Assembly: GCA_051453625.1 (NCBI GenBank)
Contig: JBOZIK010000001.1
Span: forward strand, 139,806,445 to 139,870,444
Direction: 5' to 3'
From: Welwitschia mirabilis
Lineage: Eukaryota; Gnetophyta; Gnetopsida; Welwitschiales
Length of the DNA stretch: 64,000 nucleotides
Below, piece by piece: positions 36,241 through 47,600 of this stretch. Within the stretch, counting starts at the first letter, position 1. Each line of letters begins with the position of its first letter. The position numbers and the translations under genes were made by a program. The notes under the pieces were generated by a model that worked only from the letters and a program-made list of their open reading frames with translations, was not told where the DNA came from and ran no database searches.

Positions 36241-36499
36241 CAATTGTTGTTTCTATATTTTTAAACTTTGGATATTTTTGGCAAACTAAATTATTAATAG
36301 ATTGAGCTAGGAATACTTTACTATAGATGGTTTGCTTTTATTTTTTTCTAATCAAATATTTCCATAGCTTATAGTACTTTGGATTTTCTTGAAAAAGTTT
36401 TCAAAATAGTAAGTTGATGCTCACATTTTATATTAATTCTTTTAGATGATCATCAACAATAGGATTTGTGCTAAGCCTACTAAGCCATTAGATAGCAGG

Positions 36500-38045
36500 T
36501 TTCTTTTATGAAGAATTTTTATTTTTGTTACTTAATGGAGAAGGAAAACAATAGTTTTCTAAGATTTGAATGTCCTCTTCTTCATCATCAGGATCACTTT
36601 ATGATGTTAAAGCCTCATGGGTGAGAGGATTTGTGTCATTTTCACTTCTTATCATCCTTATATTCTTTTCTAACTTCATTTGGATTTGGTAAAGGTTGAG
36701 TGGCAAGAGACCCTTGTGGTCTTTAGTTGACAAGAATAATTTGCTATAAGATACTCATAAGGTTTTTAATATTGATATTTATCTTTTTAATACTTAAGTT
36801 TATCTTTTCTTGTAATTTTCTTAACTCTTCAATGCAATTCCTAAGATGATCACTTTGGTTTTGGGAGTTAGATGAGCTTGCTAAGTTGTTTGAGTTGTTA
36901 GATTAAAAGTTTATGTTCTCAAATCTTTTTTAGAAGATTGGAAGTTAGGATGATTTGTTTGAAAATTTTTAAAGTTCGGTTGTTCACTCATTCTAGATTA
37001 AAAGTTATAATGATTTTGGTCTTGTCTTTAATTTTGATTTGTGTTGTGGTTTTAAGACCTCTAGTAAAAAACACATACTTTCTCATAAATTTTCTCTTTC
37101 TAAGTTGGAAGCAAAAGACATTCTCTAGTAACATGATAACTATCTTTACACAAATCATAGGTAGGAACTACAAATTCACTCTTCTCAGTTACCACCTTAG
37201 CATGAAGAATTATTTATGTGTATTTTTCTAAGATTAAATTAAAATCCTTTATAACATTAGTTGATTCATTTTCAGCTCTTATTTCATTTTTCTCATGTTT
37301 TACCTCCTTTAGATCTTTAATGATCTGGCCTACTATTTGGTTTTATCTAGGCGAGGGTTTAGGCCATGTTTGACTTACTTCTACCAAGTCTTTCAATACT
37401 TTTTAAGCATTATCTAATGTTTGATCCAACAAGTTACCTCGACATGAAAAATCTTCAAGTTGCTTTATGTAAATGTTTAATCCACTATAAAAGTAGTCTA
37501 CAAGTTCTACCTATAAAAAGGTATCTACACGGTTTGAATGTAAAGCAACAAAGAATCTCTCATAAGTAGAGGCATATTATTTATTAGGCATTTGTTAGAA
37601 GTTAATGACTTCTTTCTTACATTTTTGGATGATGGATTCACTCATAAATCTCTTGATAAAGGCTTATTAAACTTGACTTTAAGATTTTAAGCTTTTGTAG
37701 GAAATCATTCTTAGTCATAGTTTTTCTTTATCTTTTAAATTAATAAAGAAGATAATCATATAAGTTCATCACTTATGCATTCTTTACCATTTTTGTAAGT
37801 GTGAATTAGCTATACTATATGAGTAAAGTATTATAAGTGATCTTTATCGGGTTCACCACTCATAGTTTAACATCATAACTAGAAGGTAAGTTAAATGGAG
37901 TTTGGATTTCACATTTGTTATTTGCTATGAGATCTCTAAAGGTGACATGGGTATTGGTATGAGTAAGAGTGATTGTAGGGGTTTTCATGATAAGGGGTGA
38001 ATTTGGTAAGACAAGTTGCTTTTGCTTTTGGGATGAGGTAGACAT
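36500..38045 (-). pseudogene. gag remnant, inner element
   Basis: Capsid-nucleocapsid gene on the reverse strand. The open stretch 37860-38198 contains its N-terminus; the Met at about 38045 (MSTSSQKQKQLVLP) is the likeliest start because it follows a leader of about 0.7 kb from the primer site. The Retrotrans_gag region shows KAFIKRFMSES, STYERFFVALHSNR and DYFYSGLNIYIKQLEDFS (about 37700-37440). The zinc knuckle YDLCKDSYHVTREC at about 37150-37109 has lost its first Cys to Tyr. The forward frames at 36938-37569 and 37969-38241 are shadows. Confidence 0.8.
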
Positions 38046-38728
38046 GGTTAGAAATGAGAAACTCTTCTCTAAACAATTAAATAAAAAAATTTCTTTAGCA
38101 AAATCAGACTCTACAAAAATAAAAGTAGATATTGCTGGAATTTCTAAATCTTGGGTATCTTTGTTATGTTTATCTAATTTAATTTCTAGGTCTATCAAAC
38201 CTTCTCAAATATTTTCTGCGATAAATAATTGTTATCTCTAGTATTTTTATTTCTTACCAAATTTTACCATACATGCTTAGTATTGAATGCATAGAGTATC
38301 ACCCCTGTAGTTATCTAGATGATAGTTTAAATGACAAAAATATAGAAACTATAAAAAAGGAAAAAGCAGAAAATAGAAATGAAAAATTGACAAATACATA
38401 AAACTTTAAAAACAAAGTATCATTCACCTGAGTTATTTAGATGATAGAGGGGATGATGAAAAATAATCTAAAAAATTTTGACATAAAATCAAAATAGGAA
38501 AATCCTCGCATAATGGTCATCATCGCTGCACATCATCTAGATGATAAGGTAGATGACTCACTTTTATTATAGAATAGAATAAAAATTTTTATTTTAAAAA
38601 TAGAAAACTGACACGATGAAAAATGAAAGACTAAGCTACTACAGATAATAGTATACTACTACTACATGCAATCAGCCAAACCAAAATACTCACCAAAGTA
38701 ATGATAACTCTTAAAATCCAAACAACCT
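38046..38728 (-). other. leader of inner element with three palindromic motifs
   Basis: Non-coding leader between primer site and gag. Copies of the ATCTAGATGAT-type motif lie at about 38300-38335, 38424-38460 and 38518-38552, each followed by a GGATGA or AAATGA half. Confidence 0.7.
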
Positions 38729-38746
38729 TCCCTAGCAATGGCATCA
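38729..38746 (-). other. primer-binding site of inner element
   Basis: On the reverse strand TGATGCCATTGCTAGGGA lies 3 bases inside the 5' LTR. From memory of the family, it differs only by transitions from the tRNA-Asp-type primer site of Athila elements; comparison with a plant tRNA-Asp 3' end would settle it. Confidence 0.75.
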
Positions 38747-38749
38747 AGA

Positions 38750-39849
38750 TGTTGTAGTGCATATTTATGCAACATTACATCCTGAGTAGAATCCTATTAA
38801 TCATAAGTATAATGCATAAATAAAATACATTATTATAAACATAAGTAACTCAAATGTCATAATCCATTAAAGGTCAAAGTAAGAAATAAGAGAGTTACTT
38901 TCCATAAAAAAATTCTTGTAATCTAATATGTAGAAATAACTTGTAATACATAAAAGTAGAAATATAAAATACTCATGCAAAGCTGATCTAGAAAAGAAAC
39001 AACAATGCACCTAACCTAAACTAACTAAGCACAACCTTAATAAATGTTGCCTTCATAATCTATATCACTAAATAAAGTATAACCAGATCAGAACAAACAT
39101 AATCTATGAAGGTGAAGAAAAAACATGCATTAAAATTAGTAAAAAATATTTTGTATTAAATTAAAAACCACATTTATATTATAAAGTATTCATAACTCAA
39201 TGGAGAGACCACTACCCAAGACTAAGGAAAATGTCTCTCTGTAACTATAGGGATGGGTCTCCTACCTTTTGATCTTTTATTATGAGAATTTTAAGTGCAA
39301 ACAAAGACAAGTAGGAGTTAACAATAAGATCACTATTTATTGAGAATAAGCACATAAGAAAATAGACAGAAAGGCATAGCTAGAATCATAATAGTTGTGC
39401 ATGGAGAAATGGAAATACATGTGGCAAAAGTTAAGTGAATATTTAGTACAAACATTAAAATAGTATCTTCTAGCTAGTTTTCTAAATAATAGAAGAGATT
39501 ATGCCATCTTATAATTAATTCACATCAGCTACCAGGTTGATTATAGTCAGCATTCCTATTAACACTATTTGATCAGCCATTTATAAAGTCATCTGGATGA
39601 TGAGGTGAATGATGGTCTTTAACAAATCTTTAATCAGTGCATCAGCCTTAATGTTTTACAAAATGTTGTCTCAGAAAAGTAAATTATTCAAAATTGTTTA
39701 GAATACTGCAAATGATTATGGAGATTGCATGTTTTTATCCTTTTCATCTCAGCTCTTCATTATCATGGAAATCAAACGTTTACCTATTTATTTACTTATA
39801 AAACCAATCAAAATACCCTTTTAAATATGTATAAGTTGGCAATGCAACA
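38750..39849 (-). repeat. 5' LTR (right) of inner Athila element
   Basis: Partner of 27615-28712, same length within two bases. It starts TGTTGTAGTGCATATTTATG and ends GCAATGCAACA on the forward strand. Confidence 0.9.
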
Positions 39850-39854
39850 ATGAT
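39850..39854. repeat. target-site duplication ATGAT (right) of inner element
   Basis: Exact copy of 27610-27614. Confidence 0.85.
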
Positions 39855-40125
39855 AGAGGGGATGATTGTAGAAAATTGAACTTAGATAAAAATTGTAAAA
39901 AATAAAAAAAATAAACTATCATCCAGGCTATCGTGGGGATGATAAAGAAGATGATAGTATGATAGAGAGGATGACAAGGATTTTAAAAGCTATGGAAGAT
40001 GAAAATTACTAAAGTAAATCTACTCTAAGCTATGTTAAAAATACATCACTATTTCAAATAAATATCTTGAACTAAAATTTGAGGTACTTATCTAATAGTG
40101 AAAATCCTCTAGATTCTTATAGCCT
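39855..40125 (-). other. leader of outer element, part 5' of insertion
   Basis: Non-coding continuation of the outer leader. Contains the other half of the split motif (39850-39870) and a double motif at 39917-39985 with CTATCATCC, CTATCGTGGGGATGAT and a further GATGATAG. Confidence 0.7.
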
Positions 40126-40143
40126 TCTCCAACAATGATAGCA
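40126..40143 (-). other. primer-binding site of outer element
   Basis: Occupies the same position as the inner element's site, 3 bases inside the 5' LTR. It matches the tRNA-Asp-type Athila site less well, and almost all differences are C to T or G to A transitions. Confidence 0.55.
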
Positions 40144-40146
40144 AAA

Positions 40147-41399
40147 TGTTATCATGTGAATTTATGTAATCTTTAAATCCTTAGGAAAAATCTAAAAATC
40201 ACAATACTTAAGAAACACACACTAGTATAGATGAGAGTTAACCCGAATTGTAATCCATTGAAAGCACTAGCCTTAAAGTTAGAGAATTGACTTTAGGAAA
40301 GTATTTTTAGTATTTTATCTTTTAATAAATAAAAATAAAAAACAATGAAAAATGTAATGTAAGATGAATGAAGGTAAAATGCAATAAATGAAATGCAAAT
40401 GAGATGAGTTCTATTTGGACTCTAACTCTCATGTCACAAGAACTATTACTTTATATCTTAGATCAATTAGGAAGAGTTTAATTACTTGTTTCTATCCAAT
40501 ATAAACTATAAGAACTACCAAATAGGATATGAAAAATGCAATATGAAATTGAAATGAAATAGTAATGCAAATCTAAACTAATAGAATCATCCTTAAAAAA
40601 TGTTTCCCTTATGATCTAAATAAACTATAGAATTATTATTACATTATAATCACCTTAAACCATAAGGGACATTCACAAAATTGTAGTGAAAGGGTATTTG
40701 AATTGATTATAAATTTTTACATCCACTTACAATAAAATAGTAGCACCTTAATGAAGGATACTTAGCCAACACTAAGGTAAAATTCTCTTTATATCCATTG
40801 GATAGACATCTTGTTCTTCGATCATCCATCACAAGAACATCTAATACAAAAGATAGAAAAGAAAGTAAAGGAAAGGTAGGGTATTTATAGTTTTTCATTA
40901 ACATTTTAGAAGAACAATCCTAAGAGTTGAAGAAGAAACCTTAGTAGCCCATATGGATCACATAACCTCATTACAAAGATAATCTTTTTCATCCATAGAA
41001 AAATAGCTATCATTCTAACTATCATGGTAAAGACAATGGGAATGTCACTTCACATTAAAAGGTGGTTTATTAGCTTCAAGTCCCACAGTTAACTCTACAG
41101 ACCTCATCCTAATTAGTAGTACTATCATTCTAGCTATTGTGAAGATGATAGAGGGGATAACAAGATTCTTCGTCTTCTTTCCTAAAGAGGAATTAATCTT
41201 TTGCATGGTAAATCCTTCTTTTAAAGAATGAAGTATTAGAATAAGCTTGAGATGACTCCAAATATACTAGTAGTTGCATGTTTTAGTGATCATACTATCA
41301 AATCTTCATACTCGTCAGAATTGCATATAAACTTGTATAAATATCTTGCAAAAGTACTCAAAATAAAATATCAAATTCCTAAAAATTAGCATCATAACA
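40147..41399 (-). repeat. 5' LTR (right) of outer Athila element
   Basis: Partner of 17360-18559. It starts TGTTATCATG and ends CATCATAACA, a good inverted-repeat pair. Motif copies at 41005-41048 and 41118-41160 match those in the left LTR. The reverse frame 40707-40904 is chance. Confidence 0.88.
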
Positions 41400-41404
41400 A
41401 TATC
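41400..41404. repeat. target-site duplication ATATC (right) of outer element
   Basis: Matches 17355-17359. Confidence 0.6.
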
Positions 41405-42950
41405 ACATAAAATACAAGTGTTCTTTTTGATGTGCTTTTTCATAAAGGGAAATATCACATTTTATGATTTGAAATGATGAATAAAAATGGAAAATGTATG
41501 AAGGAAAATAGAATGATAAACCTATCATGCAAGTAATGAGTAAAAGAAACTAACAATGCAAGTTAATTATCTAATTTTTAGTTATATATTTTTTTGAATG
41601 AATGTAGGATCAAAATAAAGAAAATTATTAATAAGTAAATTTTGCATAATCAAGAGTAATAAGAAAAATTACAAGTTATAACTAGCTAAATCAAGTACAT
41701 CAAAATATTTATTCAATTCCATCTTATTTTGATTTAGATTCCCTTATACTTTTATAAGTAACCATCTTAAGAATTTGATCATACTAAGAATTTAGTGTTG
41801 TGGTAATTTCTTCTAATATATTTAACATGTTGGATATGAAGAATTTAGTTTTTCATAACTAGCAAGCATTCATATCTCTAATGCAGTTGAATGTAGTATA
41901 AATGAATTGTTAGAGCTACATTCCTAATAGGTGTTTAAAGCTTTGATGCGGTTAACTAAATTTAATAGAAATGATTCTACATAATAATTTGTGTTGAAGA
42001 GATTTAAGTGTTTTCTCTTATTATTATTTTCTTTTTTTTTTTCCTTTTTAGACATATCAGAGAGATGTTCACTCATTACATTAATCAAGGAAATAATGTC
42101 ATCTCCTTAAATAATTCCTGAAATAAGTTATATTACAAAATTAATAAAAAGTCATGTATCTTAAGATTAATCAAATTAGAGAGGTCAAATGAATGGAATA
42201 TTTAATAAAGAACTTAAAATTTACAAATGGCTTTCTCTTAAGAAGAAAAAACTTGTAAAATTTTTGCTAAGATTTAAGATGATAAATATCCTTTTATTAG
42301 TGGATTTAAAAAAATATCATTAATGAAAATCATTAACTCTCATGAACTTATATGAAGATGAAAGGGATGAATAATTGTTATATTTTATGGAATAATATCA
42401 AGATGTAATAGGTGGGTGAAAAGACTTAAGAAAATAATTGAATAAATGATAGTGTTTGATAAATTTCATAAGATAGAAATCCATAGGTAATACTTGATTT
42501 ATTGTTAATTGATATGATCTTTCTAAGGCTAATCTTTTAGGAAATAAATCCAATATTAAATCATTTAATGAGAATAAACTATCCTCATAAAGGAGGTAAT
42601 AAATGAAATATAAGAATGAAAATTCATATGTTTCAAGAGAATCAAGCTTAAAGTTATAAGGATAGGAATCAAGTAATGGCTCAATAATAGAAATTTTTTA
42701 TTAATAACACTTCACATATGAGTTTAACAACTTAGAGAGGATATCAGGGATGTGAACATTAGGATCCAAATGTTTAAATTATAATGAGTCTAACCTATAT
42801 GTTATTGATGTTTTTATATCAAGTCTTATAATAATTCTTCCTAAGATGAAGATATAGATAAATGAATAACTAATTAAATGAGCTAGTTTATCATCAATAA
42901 AAGAATTATTCAAATCCTTAAAATATTATTCTAAGTTACAAAAAAAATTT
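41405..42950 (-). pseudogene. protease-RT spacer of third Athila element
   Basis: Reverse-strand coding-like pieces (for example LIKGYLSS and ILAKILQVFSS near 42280-42240) between the protease and the truncation. No named domain. The RT itself is not present before the break at 41404. Confidence 0.4.
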
Positions 42951-43560
42951 ATTCAAAGTAAGAATTTAAATCAAACTCAAGAAATGAAGTAAAATTAAAA
43001 ATATGTTTCTCACAAAAGGAAGGAAGATTCAAGATTTGAAGGTTCATTATCTAGACCTTCTATAAACTTAGTTCCATCAATGTCAGCAGATTATTTCATG
43101 GAAGTGAAAATTTTTAAGTTAAGATCCATGTTTTAAAATAAATTTTCATAAGAACTTTGCTATAATTAATCAAGGCATTTAAAGTTTAAATAAAAGATAT
43201 ACCTAAGATTATAGGAATGAAATGATTTCTAACTTTCTCCATCTCTAAAAATATGAAGTTTATAAGCAAGTAGCAATGATTAAATTGGACTATAACATTA
43301 CTTTACTATTATACTAATAATTTAAACGAGTTATTAATCAATTATAATAAATTTTCTTACTTTTAAGCCATCTAGACCAACTTTCTTATAAACATGAGAA
43401 GTTAAAATATTGACACTAGCTTCAGTAACAAATAAAGATTTCCTCATGTGTGTATTTTCAATAGTAATTAGGATGGTAGGACATTCTAGTTAATTGTATT
43501 TGAAAGATATATAATTATAAATAATTACACTTGTATGTTAATATAAAAAATCTTTACTTG
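42951..43560 (-). pseudogene. retropepsin remnant of third Athila element
   Basis: Reverse strand: TEASVNILTSHVYKKVGLDG (about 43440-43380), where the active site Asp-Leu-Gly-Ala has become Thr-Glu-Ala, then VIVQFNHCYLLINFIFLEME and PIILGISF (about 43225-43195), then a LNALIN block. These are the successive parts of an Athila/Tat protease. Frame shifts between parts. Confidence 0.75.
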
Positions 43561-44900
43561 TAACATTCATTCTTTTTTTCTTGGTACATAAATCCTTAAA
43601 GAATTTAGCATATGAAGGAAATTTATTAATAACTTCTAAAAGAAGGAAGTTAGTTTTTACTTCTTTGAAAATATTAAGAACCTTTTGGTGTTTATTTTAT
43701 AGATTTTATTTTCTAAATTATTGTGAAAAACATAAGGTCTCTTTATAAGGTGTAATATGCTCTTTACATTTTTCCTTCACTTCCATTTCTAGTTGATCTT
43801 TCTTTACGTTCTTATTAATCTTCTTTCTATTTCTAAGATGTATGACTTAGGTTATTTAATTTAACTCTCATCTAATCCTTAAATAATCTTGATACAATTA
43901 TAATTATGCTTAGAAATTATAGTAATTATTGGTTGAGTATGAAGATAATTTGTTTAGTGGTTTGATTCAAATATTAGACATTTTGTGCAACATATGTGAA
44001 CTTGTGATGTTCATAGATCTTATTAACCCTTTGTCACTTTCTAATACATGATTCTTGATTCTATGAATTAGGGATAAATTTTTTTATTAATTTTTTAATT
44101 AATTATTGATCTATATTTATAACTATATAAACTTCTTAAGTGTATCCATCAAGGAATGTAATGATGAGGGTTAGTTATTGGAAGATGAGGGATAATGATT
44201 AAATCATAAAGAAGGGTATGAATTTCTAGATTTATTTGTACATGTTTATTCTTATTATTGGTATTTTTACTTTTATGAAAAATTTGGGAGATTCCTCCAT
44301 GTAGGATTATACATATTGAGGTAAGTATTATTTACACTTTGCATTTGCTACGTTTGTCCTACAACATTCACTTAATCATTAACTACACCTTGAAACATAG
44401 GGATTGATGGGTATTTTGTGGTTTCATGGTTGTCTACATGGCATATTAAATATTTAATTACAGTAATCAGAAATTTAGTATGAGTACTAAGTAATTTTAT
44501 CTTCTTAAAAGTCCATCCAACTTGTTATTAACCTTAACATTTTTAGGAAGATGATGAGATTTAAAACGGTTACTAGGATTTTTTCAATTTTTCCAACTTT
44601 TAAAAATTGCTTTTAAAGTTCCAAGATTCATATATTTTAATTTTTAAAAAGTTTCCTTTGCACCTCATTTTTATGAGTTATTTATGAACAGAGGAGAGTA
44701 TTCATAAAAAAAGATAATGATTCTTCCATGTTTAAATCCATGTTGAGGAATTTAAGAGTAGTTCTTGGAATATTTTTAATATTTAAAGAAATTTTCCATA
44801 ACCATTAAATTAAAAATTCATAATATTTCTTCTAAGGACATTAGTTCTATGGATTGATAAAAAACCTCTTGATAAAGGCTCAGTTTAAGTCTATTGAAGT
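43561..44900 (-). pseudogene. gag remnant of third Athila element
   Basis: The reverse strand shows a capsid block with GFKHGRIIIFFYEYSP (about 44740-44690), matching the Pro-His-His-Gly..Phe-Tyr-Gly-Leu region of Retrotrans_gag. The C-terminal end of gag is LLLEVINKFPSYAKFFKDLC with TKKKR (about 43650-43560), a well known block just before the protease in this branch. The stretch between is heavily frame-shifted. Confidence 0.7.
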
Positions 44901-45345
44901 TGTAATGGAAAAGGAGTTTTAAGTGTATAATCAAGATATTTATTTTTTCTTGAGAGATAAAGTAAGTAATGTATATTTAATGCATTTAAAGTATATGAAT
45001 GTTTTAAAATGGTGGAAAAAACACATTCAGACTCATTAAGTTATTAGTAACATTCTTTAGAATTTAAACCATAGAAATGGAGTAAAAGTTGAATTATGGC
45101 TAGTTTTAAATATATCCTATGAGTATTTATAGATTGACAGATACATGAGAAAGTGTGTATAGGTTGGGGTTGTAAGTAATCTTTTATTATTTAAATATGT
45201 GATTGAAAGAAAAATTCAAATGAAAGTTGAATTAAAAATGGAATTGATGATTTTGAAAGTATGCTTGATCATTGGAGTTTATGTTGTTAGAATTTTCTGG
45301 TGACCTTTCTTTTGATCTACGTTCAGAGAATTTTATATATTTATT

Positions 45346-45355
45346 NNNNNNNNNN
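45346..45355. other. assembly gap (10 N)
   Basis: Ten-base N run. Confidence 0.95.
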
Positions 45356-46215
45356 AAAAGAGACTTAATGAATTTTATCATTAGATCTATATTACTAATT
45401 CACATAAGATTTTACAAGATCAGGAATGGAAAATTTCTTTTAAAGTTAGAAAGCATCCAAATCATAAGATTCATAAAGTTTAAAGGATTGTTTTAAGAAA
45501 ATAATGCTAATGTTAGTTAAATATGATGGCAGCATTAGTGTTTTATAAGAAAACAATGTCAAAAAGTATTAATATAAAATAAAGAGAAAAAAAAGGAAGT
45601 TAAAGAAGTCGATAAATGAAAAAAATGTTAAAAGGATGGGGATATGCATAGTGAAATATAAAAATCCTAAATAAAACAAAATGCAACGAAATGAAGGAAT
45701 CAAAAATTTAGTAATAAAAATTAAAAATGTAGATTTAAAAATAAAAAAGTAAAAAGATAAACAAGTGGCCCATTGATGTTTTCAATGTCGTCAAAACTTG
45801 TGAGAGTGGAGTAAGAGAGAATCAAGTAGAAATATAAGAAAGATAAAAAAATCCTACATAAATATCTTATTCTCTTAAAAAAATTAATATGATAATTTAT
45901 AAAAATTCTAGAAATAAACAAAACTTACAAGAAAAAAAACTAGAGGATAAGCTTGTATTCCACCAAGGACATTCTCATCATTGGAGATGTATTAGAATGT
46001 AAAATGAAAAAGGAATACATTAGAAAAGGACTAATATAAGAAAAAATAAATTGCTTAAATGTAAAATATTAAAATGAAAATTGCTAAAAGGAAAAGAAAA
46101 GATATACTAAAATGAACTAGTATAAAAAGAAAGAAAAAGGACTAAGTACTAGTTTAGTTTCATTAGAGAGGATGAGCATCATCCATTAGAAAAATAAAAA
46201 GAAAGAAAGCCATTG

Positions 46216-46271
46216 AAAGAACTATATTAAAAAAATTAAATAAAAAGAACTATATTAAAAAAATTAAATAA
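46216..46271. repeat. two-copy tandem repeat, unit about 27 bases
   Basis: Two adjacent identical copies beginning AAAGAACTATATTAAAAA. Simple A-rich slippage product. Confidence 0.8.
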
Positions 46272-46329
46272 AAAGAGCAAAAATGAAAATTCTTATGCAT
46301 ATCCCACTATAGTTACTAGCATATCATTG

Positions 46330-46347
46330 TCCTTATAAATGGCATTA
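46330..46347 (-). other. probable primer-binding site of third Athila element
   Basis: Reverse-strand TAATGCCATTTATAAGGA keeps the TGCCATT core seen at 38729-38746. An LTR-like start (forward TTATTATTATGAATTTTTTG) follows within five bases, resembling the outer element's LTR start. Confidence 0.45.
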
Positions 46348-46351
46348 AAAG

Positions 46352-47600
46352 TTATTATTATGAATTTTTTGCGACACTTTATATCTTTGTTAATATTATG
46401 AGTTTAAGAGTTTTTCCTAGAATACAAACATAAGTGAAGAAAAATCCAATTTTTATTAATAAACTAGAACTTTTTTTTAAGTCATACCCTTAGTGTTATT
46501 ATTTCTAAGGAATGAAAGTAGTGGTGAATATAGTAAATGTTTATACAAGGCCAAATCTGTAACTATTACAAAGTGATTATGTATTGCAATTTATAAAATA
46601 AAAGTGTACTATTAATAAGCAAACTTAGGCAGAGTTAAGGCATAATAGTAATGTCTAGCATGATCATAAGAAAAATGACTAAAACATAAAATGATAAGAG
46701 ATATATTCTATAATTATTTTAGAATAATATTATTAAACACCTAATGAAGCTCAATCATGATGATATAACCTCATTCATCATGTTAGTATTCGTGAAGGCT
46801 CTAAGTAAACTTTGTTCTCATAGCTAACTTCAAAATCATGTAAACAATAAGAAAAATTCCAAATAACATCAAATAAAAGTAGTTATAGAGTAGGGTTAAC
46901 TCTTACATAATTACTTGAAAATATAAAAATGCTTAACAATACTTTAGTTTACATCAAATATAACAAATACAAAGAACATGCACACTTAAAATCAATAAAT
47001 TAGATCAAAGGAATTATAGCCTTTATGGCAAAAATATAATAGAAATACATCAAATAAACATTTAAGAAAATGGTTGAAATATCATGCTATCCTTAAAGGT
47101 CTAGCTCATCCATAATGGAAAAACTTATAAAAAAACATGCTATATTCTCTTTCAATAGTCTTTATGAATTTCCTTACTATTAATAACCCTAAAAGTGAGG
47201 CTAAGATGGCCTTTTATACATTGATTACTAGAGTTAACATTTTTTATATTTTCTTAAAACTAATCTTCTTAGGTCAAGTCACCAATAAGATTAATTAATT
47301 TAGTATCAAAAGAGCATCTTAGAACATAAGAACTACTATCAAATGCATAAGATAAGTACAACAACTAGTAGGATCCATTAGCGCCACTAGTGTTCTAGGG
47401 AGACAACTCCTCAGTTTATGTATAACACTTATCTACTATATTTGAAAACCTATAAAATCATAATGTAAAATCCCAATATTAGTAAACTAGTATTTTCATA
47501 GCACTAATCAAAATAAATTCATAAAACCATAAAAAGAATAATTTTATAGTGCTAAACTAGATTTAGTTACCTAAGATAATGTTTATTTTTACATTCTAAT
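46352..47600 (-). repeat. probable 5' LTR of third Athila element
   Basis: Begins like the outer LTR and holds a stretch near 46790-46840 (CTAAGTAAACTTTGTTCTCATAGCTA) resembling the CTAAGGTAAA..CTC..TATAGCTA part of the outer LTR. No partner LTR is in the window, so the right end is a guess from length. Confidence 0.35.

Larger units (their letters stand above)
27615..39849 (-). mobile_element. inner Athila-type Ty3/gypsy element, complete in outline
   Basis: A full-length but mutated 12.2-kb reverse-strand element. LTRs 27615-28712 and 38750-39849 start TGTTGTAGT and end in CATAACA or GCAACA, with perfect 5-bp target copies ATGAT. Primer site, leader with three copies of the palindromic motif, gag, protease, RT, RNase H, integrase, a 3' ORF remnant and polypurine tract all occur in the right order. 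It inserted into the leader of a relative. LTR copies differ at many sites, so it is also old. Confidence 0.92.
17360..41399 (-). mobile_element. outer Athila-type Ty3/gypsy element with nested insertion
   Basis: A reverse-strand LTR retrotransposon. LTRs at 17360-18559 and 40147-41399 end in near-inverted repeats (TGTTATCATG at one end, CATCATAACA at the other on the right LTR). Inside, on the reverse strand: a tRNA-Asp-like primer site, leader, gag, protease, RT (twice), RNase H, integrase, 3' region and polypurine tract. A second element of the same family occupies 27615-39849 in its leader. Without that insert it is about 11.8 kb, close to the inner element's 12.2 kb. Leader lengths also agree (about 0.7 kb each once the insert is removed). 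The LTRs have diverged clearly, so the insertion is old. Confidence 0.85.
44901..46329 (-). other. leader and 5' gag region of third Athila element, unassigned
   Basis: A-rich. Contains a 10-base N gap (45346-45355) and a short tandem duplication near 46216-46271. The forward frame 45272-45496 spans the gap and the reverse frame 45721-45921 shows no domain. Confidence 0.4.
41405..47600 (-). mobile_element. third Athila-type element, 5' part only
   Basis: Reverse-strand element with a probable 5' LTR (from about 46352), primer site, gag and protease, truncated at 41404 where the outer element begins. Its wording differs from the outer and inner elements, so it is another lineage of the same branch. 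The missing RT to 3' LTR should continue at 17354 and below if the outer element simply inserted into it, but I see no RT there; deletion or a different history is possible. Confidence 0.65.

Noticed and set aside
36938-37231. Forward 97-codon frame
   Set aside because: Shadow of the reverse-strand gag knuckle region of the inner Athila element.
18190-41160. CRISPR-like array from the recurring GATGATAG motif
   Set aside because: Spacing is irregular over kilobases, copies diverge, and the host is a plant with retrotransposons.
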